Origin: Hyalella azteca
Taxonomy: Eukaryota; Arthropoda; Malacostraca; Amphipoda; Hyalellidae
Assembly: GCF_000764305.2 (NCBI RefSeq)
Contig: NW_025931625.1
Span: 29,113 to 93,112 of the forward strand
Reading direction: 5' to 3'
DNA length: 64,000 nucleotides
Part shown: in pieces, positions 33,301-44,754 of the stretch
Numbering within the stretch: the first letter of the stretch is position 1
Layout of the letters: each line of letters begins with the position of its first letter
The notes under the pieces: model-generated
Seen by the model: only the letters and a program-made list of their open reading frames with translations
Told to the model about the DNA's origin: nothing
Database searches by the model: none
Translations under genes and position numbers: made by a program

Positions 33301-33600
33301 CAGCATCGTGCATCAGTTGGCCCAAATGAGGGCGGATGCGCGACAATCAGAGGCGGCAAACCATCGTGGTCTGGGACTACTACGTCCGAAACAAATACTA
33401 AGGATACTAAGCATGTAGCTTACATGAAATCACCACAGAAGGTCTAAGAGCTTTCACCATGGCACTCGAATGCCGCGTCCATCCGCATCTGAGTTATAGG
33501 GAGATCCACTTCGCCTCCTCTTTATGGTGGCCCATCGTGTCCAGAAGCGCTAACTAGGGTCGCATAACAACTACCCTTCAACTAACTACATAAAAAAGGA
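30370..33600 (+). mobile_element. Non-LTR retrotransposon (Jockey/CR1-like), degenerate and internally deleted
   Basis: 5' part: a possible ORF1 start (MAAKACTSQPSGEG, 30382) and zinc-finger-like pieces KRICWRYLQGN and CKRDNCRFHNH (30880-31110). Then AP-endonuclease pieces: ANIEGLFPRMKRHKI, NIVVVGDFNLPRVRWPHLD (about 31970-32030) and LSDHRLVVVKTTI (about 32210). Then the linker before reverse transcriptase (RKNLKYFYKYAQS), and after 33000 the C-terminal tail (LRDGSLSLAGQRLFNVL, FNRRLDVFLGTIPD). The polymerase core with YADD is absent, so some 1.5 kb was lost between about 32940 and 33000. Many stops and frameshifts; not active. Confidence 0.82.
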
Positions 33601-33984
33601 TGAAAAATGATATTAATTCTAGTGAATGGGTACAATTTTTGCAGTCATCTTGGAATGCAGGATTGGCAAAAATAAGTCGGTTGATTTTCAATGCTCCTAT
33701 ACACTACACCGATTCATACCGTCGAGAACATCCACTGCGACATTCTTAAACAAAGCGTGGTCTCGACTTCACTTTATTATTATAATGTTACAAAATTCTG
33801 CGAAGAAGCTGAGAGCAGTCGAAAGTCGCCTGCAGCCGTTGTCGCATTGACGCTGGTCCTGGAAACTCACGAATGTCAATTTGAGGCTGGTCATGGGGAC
33901 TGACTGAACGGGGTACAAAGACATTGTGAAATTACCTCGACCCGAGTACCTGCATGTACATCATTCCGAGTACATCATTCCGAG

Positions 33985-34025
33985 CATGGTTGCATTAATA
34001 CATTCAATTATTTAATTCAACCATG
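33985..34025. mobile_element. 41-bp palindromic mini-element
   Basis: Starts CATGGTTGCATTAAT and ends TTTAATTCAACCATG; flanked by ATTCCGAG at 33977-33984 and 34026-34033, a perfect 8-bp target duplication. Confidence 0.88.
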
Positions 34026-34068
34026 ATTCCGAGTACATCATTCCGAAATCCGAATACATCATTCTGAA

Positions 34069-34109
34069 CACGGTTGAATTAATACATTCAATCAATTAAT
34101 TCAACCATT
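34069..34109. mobile_element. 41-bp palindromic mini-element, neighbouring copy
   Basis: Starts CACGGTTGAATTAATACATT and ends AATTAATTCAACCATT. Flanks ATTCTGAA and ATTCCGAG match at 6 of 8 positions. The surroundings repeat GAGTACATCATTCCGA, so it may have arisen by local duplication of 33985-34025 with its flanks. Confidence 0.75.
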
Positions 34110-35478
34110 ATTCCGAGTACATCATTCTGTCAGTGAGGCTGGTCCTAGAAACTGCTGACAGAATGTCAGGGAGGCTGCTTATAAAGTACACTACTTCTTC
34201 AGCTTACGAGCTACAATGTCGGAAGACTTATAAGATTCATGATAGCAATATCTATCGACTCGAATAGCCTTCACCTGATTTATTTTTTTCGTATAAGATA
34301 AAAATACGAAATATTCATCACGAAATAAATTTCGTGATAAAAATTTGGGTGGTTTAAAAAACTGAAAAATCTCACCACCAAAAAATAAAAATGAACTACA
34401 AAACAGGAAGCTCTAGAGTCGATATTCATATGCATTCTGCATATAATGCCAATTTTTATATTTTTTAAATTAATGACTCTTGAGCTATTTGAGTTGAAGT
34501 TTTTCTTCTAAAAATATCGGCACGTTAATAATCAAGTTATTTTAGAGTGAGTAATTGGGAGGTGCCTTGAATTAGGTTGTACTGGGAACGTATCTCGAGT
34601 ACTCATCGCATGATTGATAAGTTTTGCTTAAAAATACAATTTATAAGATGCAAATTATCAGGCTTCTTATTATAAATAATTCTTGTCATGCATATAATAC
34701 ATGCCTGTGTGAACCTAAATTTCGACATTCGGGATAAAAACTACACAGAAATAACTGTTATAGAGATGTCGGAGCGATAACGGCATATTTAATTATTTCA
34801 CTTACATTTTCTTTCCAAATACGTGTGTGCAAATTTCTTCGTACAGATGACGCATCATTTTCAGCTGGCTTAAAATTACTCAAAGAAAGTGAACATATTT
34901 TTAAATAAGAATCGAGAAATTGGTATTTGTAAAACAACCGCAAAAAAAAAAATTTAAACGATATATGGCTGCAAAAATCAATTGCATTTTTATTTCTGAT
35001 AAATGTTCCTATTTGCTTTCTTTAAATTATGTGCGCGACGACGAGTTATTTTTGGGTATATTAACGCAAGAATAAAAGTGCTCAAATCTTATTAATGAAC
35101 AATTAAAAAAATCTTTCATAATAGTTATCTGTTCATTCATTCTGTTATTGGTCAGTTCATTCGATCTAATAACGAATTTATATCAGTATATAAAAATTTA
35201 TCAGTTTTTCAGGTTCGAAAATCAGGAGAACCAGCAATTTACACTCCTTGATAATTAAATTCTGATACAGACCTACAGACTTTTCGTTCGTGTACTCTCA
35301 GTCATTCCAATTACGAAACGTCAGTAAATGACCAGTGCAGTCCAGCACACAATTGCTACCCAGAAGACTTTAATTTTTGATAGTGAGCTCCTGGAATGAG
35401 CACGCAAAGCATGAACGCTGGTACTCGGGCCGAGGTAATTTCAAGATATCTTTGTACCTGTAAATTTTTTCCGATCAC

Positions 35479-35556
35479 TGATGAGTAGCAGCCAGTGATA
35501 GTTTATGACTACTGATGAGTGGCAGCCTGTGATAGTTTCTAACTACTGATGAGTAA
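35479..35556. repeat. Three 33-bp tandem units at a donor of the fucolectin gene
   Basis: ACTACTGATGAGT with GTGATAGTTT repeats three times directly below the donor ACG|GTGGTGGTTACTC at 35564/35563. The units resemble the first bases of the intron rather than the exon. Confidence 0.7.
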
Positions 35557-35563
35557 CCACCAC

Positions 35564-37947
35564 CGTGAAGGTGCTGAAGTCTCCAGCGCTGGCAGGAGCG
35601 CTAACGCCAACCAAAATCTGGATGCAATGTTTCCAATCTTTATGATTCTTTTAGGCAATTGATATATCACACGTTCACAGGATTGGGAAATATGTATGGT
35701 GAATTATAAACTGAAAGTGAGTAGCATGACGCGTAATGTACGATTTGATATAATAATGTGTGAAACCTCACACCATAATTTTCCAGGTATTGTTGTAAAA
35801 TTTTAGTATAAGCTTTCTTTTTTATATGCAAATGCCCTGTCATATATATATATATATAGGCGTTAATTGTTCGATAACACTGCATGAATTGCCATACTTT
35901 GCGATCATCTTATTATTTTTAACGAACTTTCGTTGGCAGAGCTGCATGATGCGTTCCTACCTCGTTCGATCATTCTCATTGAACCTCTTATCAAGAAAGA
36001 CGTTCCCCAACGTCTCTGTGACGACCAATTTCCAGTTTTCTCACTGTTCAATTATTTGATAATTCGAAAGCAAACGTAACATTAAACTTGGTATTCACCT
36101 GAACATCAACGAAGCGTTGTGCCACATATGGTTCTGGTGCGTAGGGTTGTAAGCGAATTTTTTCCACTTGCAGACAGCTCACCAAATCAATGAGAATCCA
36201 AGGCATCTCGTAGCCAGCGAGGTCCGATGAGTGGTAAATAGTTGCATTATTGCCGTCGACGGCGTTCGATGCGTACCTATTGAGGAGTAGGGAAGATGTT
36301 AGAACTGCCGAAATCTGCATGAATAAGAGTATCGATAAAATGTTCGACGTGAATCGTAACAGTAAATAAATAGTTCTACAAATTATTGAAGTAATTTAGC
36401 AGCGTCCAAGCGAATATATAATCATTTTTCTGAAAGTTAAAGCACACAGGTTGCTATATTGAAGCGAAGCCGTCACTGGCTTTCCTCGTGCGCGTTCGAA
36501 GCGGCCACGGCCACCGAGGGGCGAGTACTGAGTCGAGTTCGTGCCAGGGGCAGCAGCAGGATAAACACGGCACAGTCCTGAGGGAAATTTATTGCGTTTA
36601 ACCTAAAAAAATGAACCTGTTGCACTTCTTAATGATACATAAATTCTGCACTCATATTGATAAAATTACTACCGTATTAGCCATTTCACGAGTAAGTAAT
36701 TGTGTTTGAGTATTGTGACTTGAAATCTCCGCCATGAAGTTGGCTCCCAACGCTCTTGGCTTGTTTTCTTAGGCTACACTATCATGCTTCTGACAATCAC
36801 TGATCATCTGCCGATCGGAGCATTTGATACATTTGCCTCTTTTTTACACTTCGGAAACGTTGTTTGATCGTGACCATAATAATATCTCTTTAGGTGGTGT
36901 ATTAAGTCCCTCAGTGATATAATAACATTATTACAGTTAGAAAGCTCTCTTTTGATCTCCGGTGATATATTCATCGTTTGTGTTTTACAACTTCTATGTG
37001 AAAACTTCAGGAAGCATTCATAACCAAAAAGTTATTTGTATTCGTCATAGTATCATCAAAATTTTTTCTCAAGTCGTGCATACTTTTTGTCTTCAAAGAA
37101 AAATAATTAATGTAAATAAATAATCTTAAAGAATTATCACCTATATTATTGTCTAAAAACAACAGAGAACAGGGTTTTGTATAAGGTCTCCATTTGCATA
37201 ATTAATAATATGAATTACATGAAATGATTAAAAAAATAAAATATTTTAAAGATATGAAAATATGAAACATTTTGGTCCTATTGCTAAGTAATGGAAATCT
37301 ATCGCATTCTGTAGCGCCGGGAATAAGCAATGTGTTCAAATGATCAACATTTTGTCGGTATCTGCAACGAATTTTTTAATTTAAAAATCTTCATGCAGTT
37401 TTGCACTAACCTTAAACGTTATTTTAAGGAATTATTATGTTTTATACACTATAAGGAACTAAGGAACATTGCAAAGTAAAATAGCCCCAAATGATGGGAA
37501 TTTTGCATCCCTAAAACTTAAATCTTAGTTTCCAAGTCTCTCTATCAGTGGTTAGAGTATTGATAATTTTTTATTCACTTTACGTTCAGGAGGAACAATT
37601 CTGTCAGCATTAGCGCAACACAATGAAAACTTATTGAATTTTCAGAACAGCAGGAGATATGAACATTAGAATTCAAACGTCCAAAAGACTTATATACACA
37701 ATAACAATTGTTTAATTCATTCAAACCCACCATTTTCAAAATAGAAGAAGTCGCAGCTTTCTGTGCCGCAGTAAAGGCCACACTTGAGTTCGTTATTAAC
37801 ATACACGGTGCGTGACACGCAAGAGTTCAATACGCAATTGTTCCCTTTGTTTTCGCTAATCCAGAAGGCAGCGCAAGTGTTGGTAATGTGCTGAGTTAAA
37901 AGAGCAAGTTGAACAAACTTCATAATGATGTTGGAGGCAAGCTTCAT
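35564..37947 (-). CDS. Secreted PAN-like plus fucolectin (F5/8 type C) protein, 3' end missing
   Basis: Exons in order: 37947-37731, 36577-36448, 36276-36099, 35617-35564; phases agree at all three junctions. Start at 37947 (or the in-frame ATG at 37923) gives a signal peptide MKFVQLALLTQ. First exon: cysteine-rich segment with NTCAAFWISENKGNNC and CGLYCGTESCDFFYFENG, like a PAN/apple or similar small disulfide domain. Second exon ends ARGKPVTASLQYSN, third has YASNAVDGNN, PWILIDLVSCLQVEKI and RFVDVQ, fourth ILVGVSAPASAGDFSTFT: the standard order of a fucolectin domain. Such proteins bind fucose-type sugars, often in haemolymph defence (family knowledge; function here is inferred). The last strands of the domain and the stop codon were not found below 35564. 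A start further upstream with an acceptor at 37890 is the alternative. Confidence 0.8.
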
Positions 37948-37999
37948 AAAGCAATTGTGTAAGTTCAGATGCAAAAATGTAATTAATAAATTTATGTAG

Positions 38000-40900
38000 A
38001 GTACCTTAAAATTGTGTAACCTAAATAAACATTACTGTAGTTTTTTCTGAGGTGATAAAAGGAATGCCATTAAACGAAAAAAATAATAAATTCTATCCAT
38101 TAATAAATGTTATCAGTGGTGCCGACGAATAAGGAGTTATATGATTGTGCAGCGATAAATCGTGACGCTGGAAAACTGTCAATGAGCCGTCGGCAAACTA
38201 TGAACTGTCGGGTGTGTCCTTTTGCCCTCGAACAGCAAGTGGCCTTCCGGCCAAATTCATCGGTGTCACAAACATTAGCCAATCGTCATAAGCGGCCTCT
38301 TGCTGATATTGATAAATAGCAAGCTTAGAAGCAAACATGCACAAATAACAATGCTATTACAAACGTCAAACTGTTCAGGCATTTAATATTTGTTTAATAT
38401 ACGCACGATTGTAGATAATTTTAGCTACCAGGTCCCTGTGTAAATACCACGTAATCGAAAAAGCATACCGTCTTATTTGGGAGACCAGGTTAATCACCAG
38501 CCCCACGACCCTGATCGCATTCTGCGTATTCAAATGAAAGGCGTAACGACATGTTTTTTGACCGAGTGTAATTCCAGTGAAATAACGATATAATTTCAGT
38601 GAAATATTAATAACACTTAATGAAAAATATTTTAAAGTCAGAGTAAAATTACGATATTTGAGTTGAAGACACTAGAAAAAATGTTGAATTTTAGTGCTTA
38701 TATACCGAAAAATAAAATACGTATAACTTCAGTGGAAAACTTTCAAAGAAGTAGCGCGTACTTCACGTTGATTAAAGACCATCGATTATATTTTACGTTT
38801 TTAGATTTTACAGGGTAAAGAAAATTGCATTGATACTTAGAAAGAACATAAGCCCCTATGGTATGGAGAGTAAATTGAAGTGAGCCCAACGTGACTGAAA
38901 CACACAAATGCTCTGCGAGGCGATCACTGGAGACTGCCCAGCTATAAGCCTGGAAATGAATGCCAAAGTAAGTCAATTTGTCATTACTGCAAAACACACC
39001 AAAGTCTTCGTTCAATCGTTACTCGCCAAATTGTCTTCATGATTGGCAGTCTTTTACATGGATTCTTCATTTCCTGTTCTGATAGCCCTAAACAAAAATT
39101 GGCTATCTCATTGGAAATAATTGCCAATCGAACGATCAAATTAGGTAGCATATGATCGAAAGGTTCTTTGGCACGTGAAATTTACCATCGTAAAATGTGT
39201 TCGGTACATAGTCTGCAGAATTATAAATTCAATTATTCTTGAAATCGGAATTGACTTTTTGAGTTTAAATATTCCCTAAATAATAACATTTTCATTTCGT
39301 CATACATAATATACAATATAAATGATATCTTTCATATATTATATGTAACAAAATTTTCTGTTCACCCTCAGCCAGTGTTGTTTAATTCATTTGGTTGTCT
39401 GTGAAGAGCAAAAATTTTTTTCCATCATAAGAAAATTTTTTATTTCTTTTAAAATATAATATTGTTAAATTATTATGTTACCGGCCAGTTGCAGGGTATA
39501 CACACCAAATAAATCGAGTGTTTAAGACTATTCACTGAAAGATGTGGTCACTAATATTATTGTTTTCAGTGCCTTATAAGTTATATCAAAATCGAATCCA
39601 AAGTTAATATTTGTCAAAGAATTACTCGTCGTTCCATTTAGTTTAGTTTCAAAGAAACCACGACTCTGCAGTTTGAAGTTAACTTCTGGCGTATTCTTCA
39701 TACAGTTTTAAAAGCGGTTTGTTACTTAGATACACTCTTCAGACAAGTCTGGTAATGTTGCACTGAATTAATTCTTAAGATTGCATGCCGGTGAACATTA
39801 AATCTGGTACATAATATTTGCTAGATTCACGTATAGAAAGTTCAATTATGTCATTATTCTAAGAATTACAAGTCCATTTATTTTATCTCTACAGTCCCCA
39901 ATACAATCAACAGACGTCGAGTCTAAAACAACGAATCTCCACGTTGGAAGGCAAATTACTATCTGTAATTGGGTGTACCAAGGTCAATGGTATGCGGTCT
40001 ATAATCAACTCGGACGAAAATCAGCCTGAATCCGCTAGATTCCGCTTATTTACTGACCGAGAATTCGCCAGGAGAATTTCTTCGTGATATAAAACAGTTA
40101 AATGAGTGGATACCTACCTGACTGTGGCTATACGAACAGCCTCTCTCTGTCAATTTTGATTCGACAAACAAGGTACTCCAAATAGGTGCCTGTCTCAAAA
40201 TTAAGACTCTTTTCTATTTATTCACCGATTCAAAAATGTACTCACTCTATCACATACACACGTCCGTAGTCGACCTATCACGCTCTATCAGGTTTTCAAA
40301 ACAAAAAAAAAAACCAAGGCTTTTAGTTATGATGATAGAAGTTTCCAAGTAGTTCTACAAGCCATGGATTTGACATGACCGAATAATCGGTATCAAGAGC
40401 CTCTCAGGTTCAATTATTCCTTATTTACTGAGACACCTCCGCCTAGACTCGATCGCGTGCGTGTGTGATTATTAGTGTGATTAATAGCACTCGCGCTATT
40501 GCAGAATTATTACTTTTGGCTCAAGTGTTCATGGGAATGCTACATTGACGTTCCTGCTAAATGTGTGCGCCAAAATGAATTTATTTTGTGAGCAGATGAA
40601 AAGTCTGTCCAATAATGCGCCTATCTCCTTCCATATATATTTTTTATAAACCTACTCATTCCTCAGCCCTAATATTCATGATTTAGAAGCAATTGAAACT
40701 TTTATTCCATTAAACAGTTAAACTCCAGGCTGTGAATTTAGATTTTAGTTGGAACTCATGCCGTGCCTCTAGCGTGCTCAGTCCCTGGCATCGTATAAAA
40801 TAATTTAATTTCATCAGAAAATGTGCCCAAAATCTTTTGTTTAACAATTCACAGATTTATACACCTAATGACACAGCTGAGACATGGTATGTATGACTAG

Positions 40901-43900
40901 GTTTCAATGATTGACACAAGTGGGAGTCTTGATGATACCCGACGTTCGACTTTTGACTTGAGATGCCAAAGAAAATGTTTGGAAAACAAAAGAGGGACTG
41001 TTTTCTTTCAAAATAAAAACATTACTTTCTCATTTAGTTTATGTTGGAATATTCATCGCGACATACATTCAACAGTAGATCGCATTTTTGAAAAATCTAT
41101 ATGAACAGTTTAATGTCATCTGAACTCCTTGACGTTATTACAACCGTCGTCGTTAGGACAAAACATAGTTCATAAGAAACACTTGCCCCTAGGAGGATCC
41201 AGAGCGACACAGACATTTAAACTACAGCTGCTGCATCCCTACTGCCGGCACTCAGCGGCAAATTAACAACCTCAACTGCTTCAGACGCAATATAGTAGCA
41301 GTTACTTGCATCTAAAGAATTAATCATCACAATATTTGGAGTGCGAAAACTCGCAACAAATGCTGGCCCCGTGTATAAGCACCTTTATCCCTGACAAAAT
41401 GTCTTTAGTAATTTAAAGCTTACTGACGGAGAACTTTCAATAGAAACGTGAATTTGTGTGAAGACAGCCTACCGCCGGTGTAGACTGTCTCTGTATCTGC
41501 TTTCCATTTGCTTTGAAAAATGTTCAAACAGGATTATCAAATCCTGCAAAAAAAGGCTGCCACTAGAAGTTGTTCGATCGGTCTCGAAAAGATTTAAACG
41601 AATCATCAACTCCCAAATTATGACTGCCCGGGATTGAGACTCAACCATTAACCGGAAGGATATTCAAAAGTTCAATTCAACAATCTATTTATGTTTTATA
41701 GGCTATCAATAGACCAGTTATCATGCCAGAAAGAAGAAATATGTCCGCATTTATATTCCAAAAAATTTGTCCCCACGTGTCCCCATTTACGCCTCCAAGC
41801 ACTGAGCGACACATGTATTACCTAATACATGAAGTTCTTTAAAAAATCTTGGTAAGCTGGAAGCTATTTCAAAACCTGGAAAAACCTGATTAGATGTGCA
41901 TTCCGCATTTTTTCAAGTCATGATATGCGAAACGAATCTTCTAAGTTCCTTAGTATCCCTCTGTGTGAACTATAATTAATACTTATTGAGTGAAGGAAGG
42001 GAAATGAAAAGTAGAACTAATCATAATCATTTACGCTCATGTAAACCATTAAAAAAACTCTTATTATGTAGCGGCGTGAGCGCAGAGTGGAAAGTTGAAC
42101 ACAAAATTATATTCATCAAGAGTAGAATTTTCACAGCCAAATGAACTAAATAAGAAATATTATTTAATTGATTGAGTAGAAGGAACGATAAATGCCCGCA
42201 ATGACGTGGCACGGACGACATCGCAGCACCGCTCTCACCTCCTGACGACGCTGGAGCCGCTCGCCACCAACCAAAAGGATTCTCTCAGATTATTTTCTTT
42301 TATTTGCATAAATTTACCTCGTAAAAAACGGAATACCTCGAATATTTTCATTTAAGCCTCATCATGACCTAAGTGAAGAGGTTTCCGAGAACTACTTTCC
42401 AATGTCATCGCAAGGAAAATATATTACAATTACATATTCCGAGAATTATATACCTTCCAATGTCGCCTCAAGAATATCCTTCAAAATTACATTTTAGTGT
42501 TTCACTTCCCATCTCTCCATTGCAAATAGAAGCGTGACCTACACCTCATAAAGCAATGCATTGTTATACTAAACGTAGAATGGTCTTGAAGTGAGCATAG
42601 TAGATATATAAGACGTGATAATTAAATATCTCTAATAAAAATGATATCATGCATAACAATTTTATTGCTCGACACAGAGTGTTTGCCTGGAAAGGCGAGT
42701 GTGAACTGCGCAAATGTATCCCGTAGGATCATCAACTTCAGGGCCATGGTTCCGTGCGCAGTAAAGAAGCAGTGAAAAATATATCCTGCAGGAATGAACT
42801 CCCAGTGTGACAAATTTGGTGCATACAAAATGCTAAGATAAATTTTCAACAAATTATTCCTTGATAAAGTTATTAGCCATTAAAAATAATCAAAATAAGT
42901 GAAGCCGAAATGAGTAAATGAGGTTGGTGCGACGGTCGATCGAGAGAAGCAAGCTATACTCAATACATAAGAAAGCTTTAAATAGATAAAACAGCCCAAC
43001 AACAACAGCGGTTATAAATTCTATCAACTTCCACATAAAGCAACACAAATCGCAAGATTCGTAAGAATTCGAAGGTAAAAATGAATTGAAGACAGTCGCG
43101 CTTAAATCTGCACACGTAAAATGAACGTCAATAGAAAACGAGAAAGATGAAAAGCTTAGTCAGGAACACTCGACATGAGTAGTAGTAGTAGTAGTAGAAT
43201 GGTTTGCTAGCGCTTCAGCTTTCAAGCTATTTCGCGCCGGAGGTTAAAATGTAACATCGCCAGAAGGCGGAAGGTCTCAATTATTCAAAGTCTGGAATTA
43301 TTCATCGCCCACAAGGAGCGGAAGGTCTCAGTTGTCCAGCCCGCTGAAGCTGGCTCGAGAGAAGCAGCGTTAGCATCTCAAAGAGATGAAGTGACAAGGA
43401 AGGACAGGTGAAAAGCAACAGAAACGAAGACACTCGAACAAGAGGCCGCTTACACGGGACGTCGGCCGCCCGCACGAGAGAGACAGAGAAGGGAAATTTA
43501 AGGAATCCTACCTACATAATAACTTAACCCCACAACTGAGACCTGCAGTCAGACACCGCGAGCTCAACGGTGGGGCGCTCAGGAACAATCCCCCTAGGAG
43601 AGCGAAATCCCATAGGACTTCTGACGAGCACAGACACCCGTCAGAAGTCCCCCCTGAGGGGACACTCGACATGACTTTATTAGGGGAATTATCTCATATT
43701 TGATGCAATCTAGGATCATTGAGGCGAATAAGCAAATTCAGAAGTTAATGCATTAATTTATCCGTTGGAAACTAACCAAATAAAGGAAACAAGCTACCAA
43801 AATAATCTTTGCTACTGGCCCACATCTTGTCACCATTTTAAATAGACGAGTCAAATATATACTATACATTAACAACATAACGAAAGAAATATGTGGATTC

Positions 43901-44750
43901 GCATTAAGAAGCCGGCCAGATTGAAACAAATTTATTTTTTACAAGAAAACCTAAACCAGCGGGTAAATATAAATTACCAAAATAAAACAAGTATTTTTGT
44001 AGCCGTAGGCAGCATGTCGGTCGATTAATCTTGTCCACACTCAGACAGAATACTATCAACTAGAATAAGTTCTAGTTGCAAGTCAGATTTATACATAGGT
44101 TGAATTATTGCAATGAACCTTACAGTGAGGAAGTTAAGATAATCGGAGCCCAGCGCCCGGTACCTACAGCGATGATTTATTTAAATAAAATTTTAGAATA
44201 AAATGACCATGAAGAAGCTCTTCTATCGCTGCAAAAGAACATTTTAAGAAAAAATAATCTGGAAATTCATCGAAAACAAGCCGTGATTTTCTATCATAAA
44301 TTGCTAAATAATGGGGCTAAGATGATGCAGTATTCGATATATTGCAGTTAATTGCGTAATCCCACAAAACCTTAAATTTTATGTATTTCTGCTGTGCATC
44401 CTTCAATGCAGAAACAGGTTAACATAAACAATTCATATTTACGTCTTAACAACGATTTATCTTCACAATAAATGTATGTTGAAAATAACCGTTAGTTGAA
44501 AATGTCTCCTATTGCGGTCTAAATTAATTAAAGCTCTACAACCAAGTCACTTTAATATCTGCTGAAACTTGGTGTCGGTGAATGGGGCACACAGTTTCAG
44601 AAAATTTCATTATCCCCGCGGACAAACACTATCCACTCTAGAGGGGATCGAAAACCTTGCCAGTTCCCGTAATGCATTATTGTCCTGATGTTATCAAGAT
44701 CGCTCGTCTCCTGATTGTCGAATGTGACGACCCTGCGTCAGTGCAGCCCT
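38000..44750. other. Long stretch without a recognised gene
   Basis: AT-rich, with short frames only. The section 43176-43680 differs: an (AGT)n run, paired GGCGGAAGGTCTCA and GAGCGGAAGGTCTCA, and an inverted repeat GACTTCTGACG...CGTCAGAAGTC near 43617-43648. It may be an unclassified interspersed element. Confidence 0.45.
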
Positions 44751-44754
44751 CGCC

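Larger units (their letters stand above)
33916..35454. mobile_element. Possible TA-flanked TIR element
   Basis: CAAAGACATTGTGAAATTAC at 33916 is inverted with few changes at 35454, and the similarity continues through CTCG-CCCGAGTACC. Both ends are flanked by TA. No transposase frame was found inside. It contains two palindromic mini-elements. Confidence 0.5.

Noticed and set aside
43600..43680. Hairpin GACTTCTGACG...CGTCAGAAGTC as a transcription terminator
   Set aside because: Animal DNA, no adjoining gene and no T run; more likely part of an unclassified repeat.
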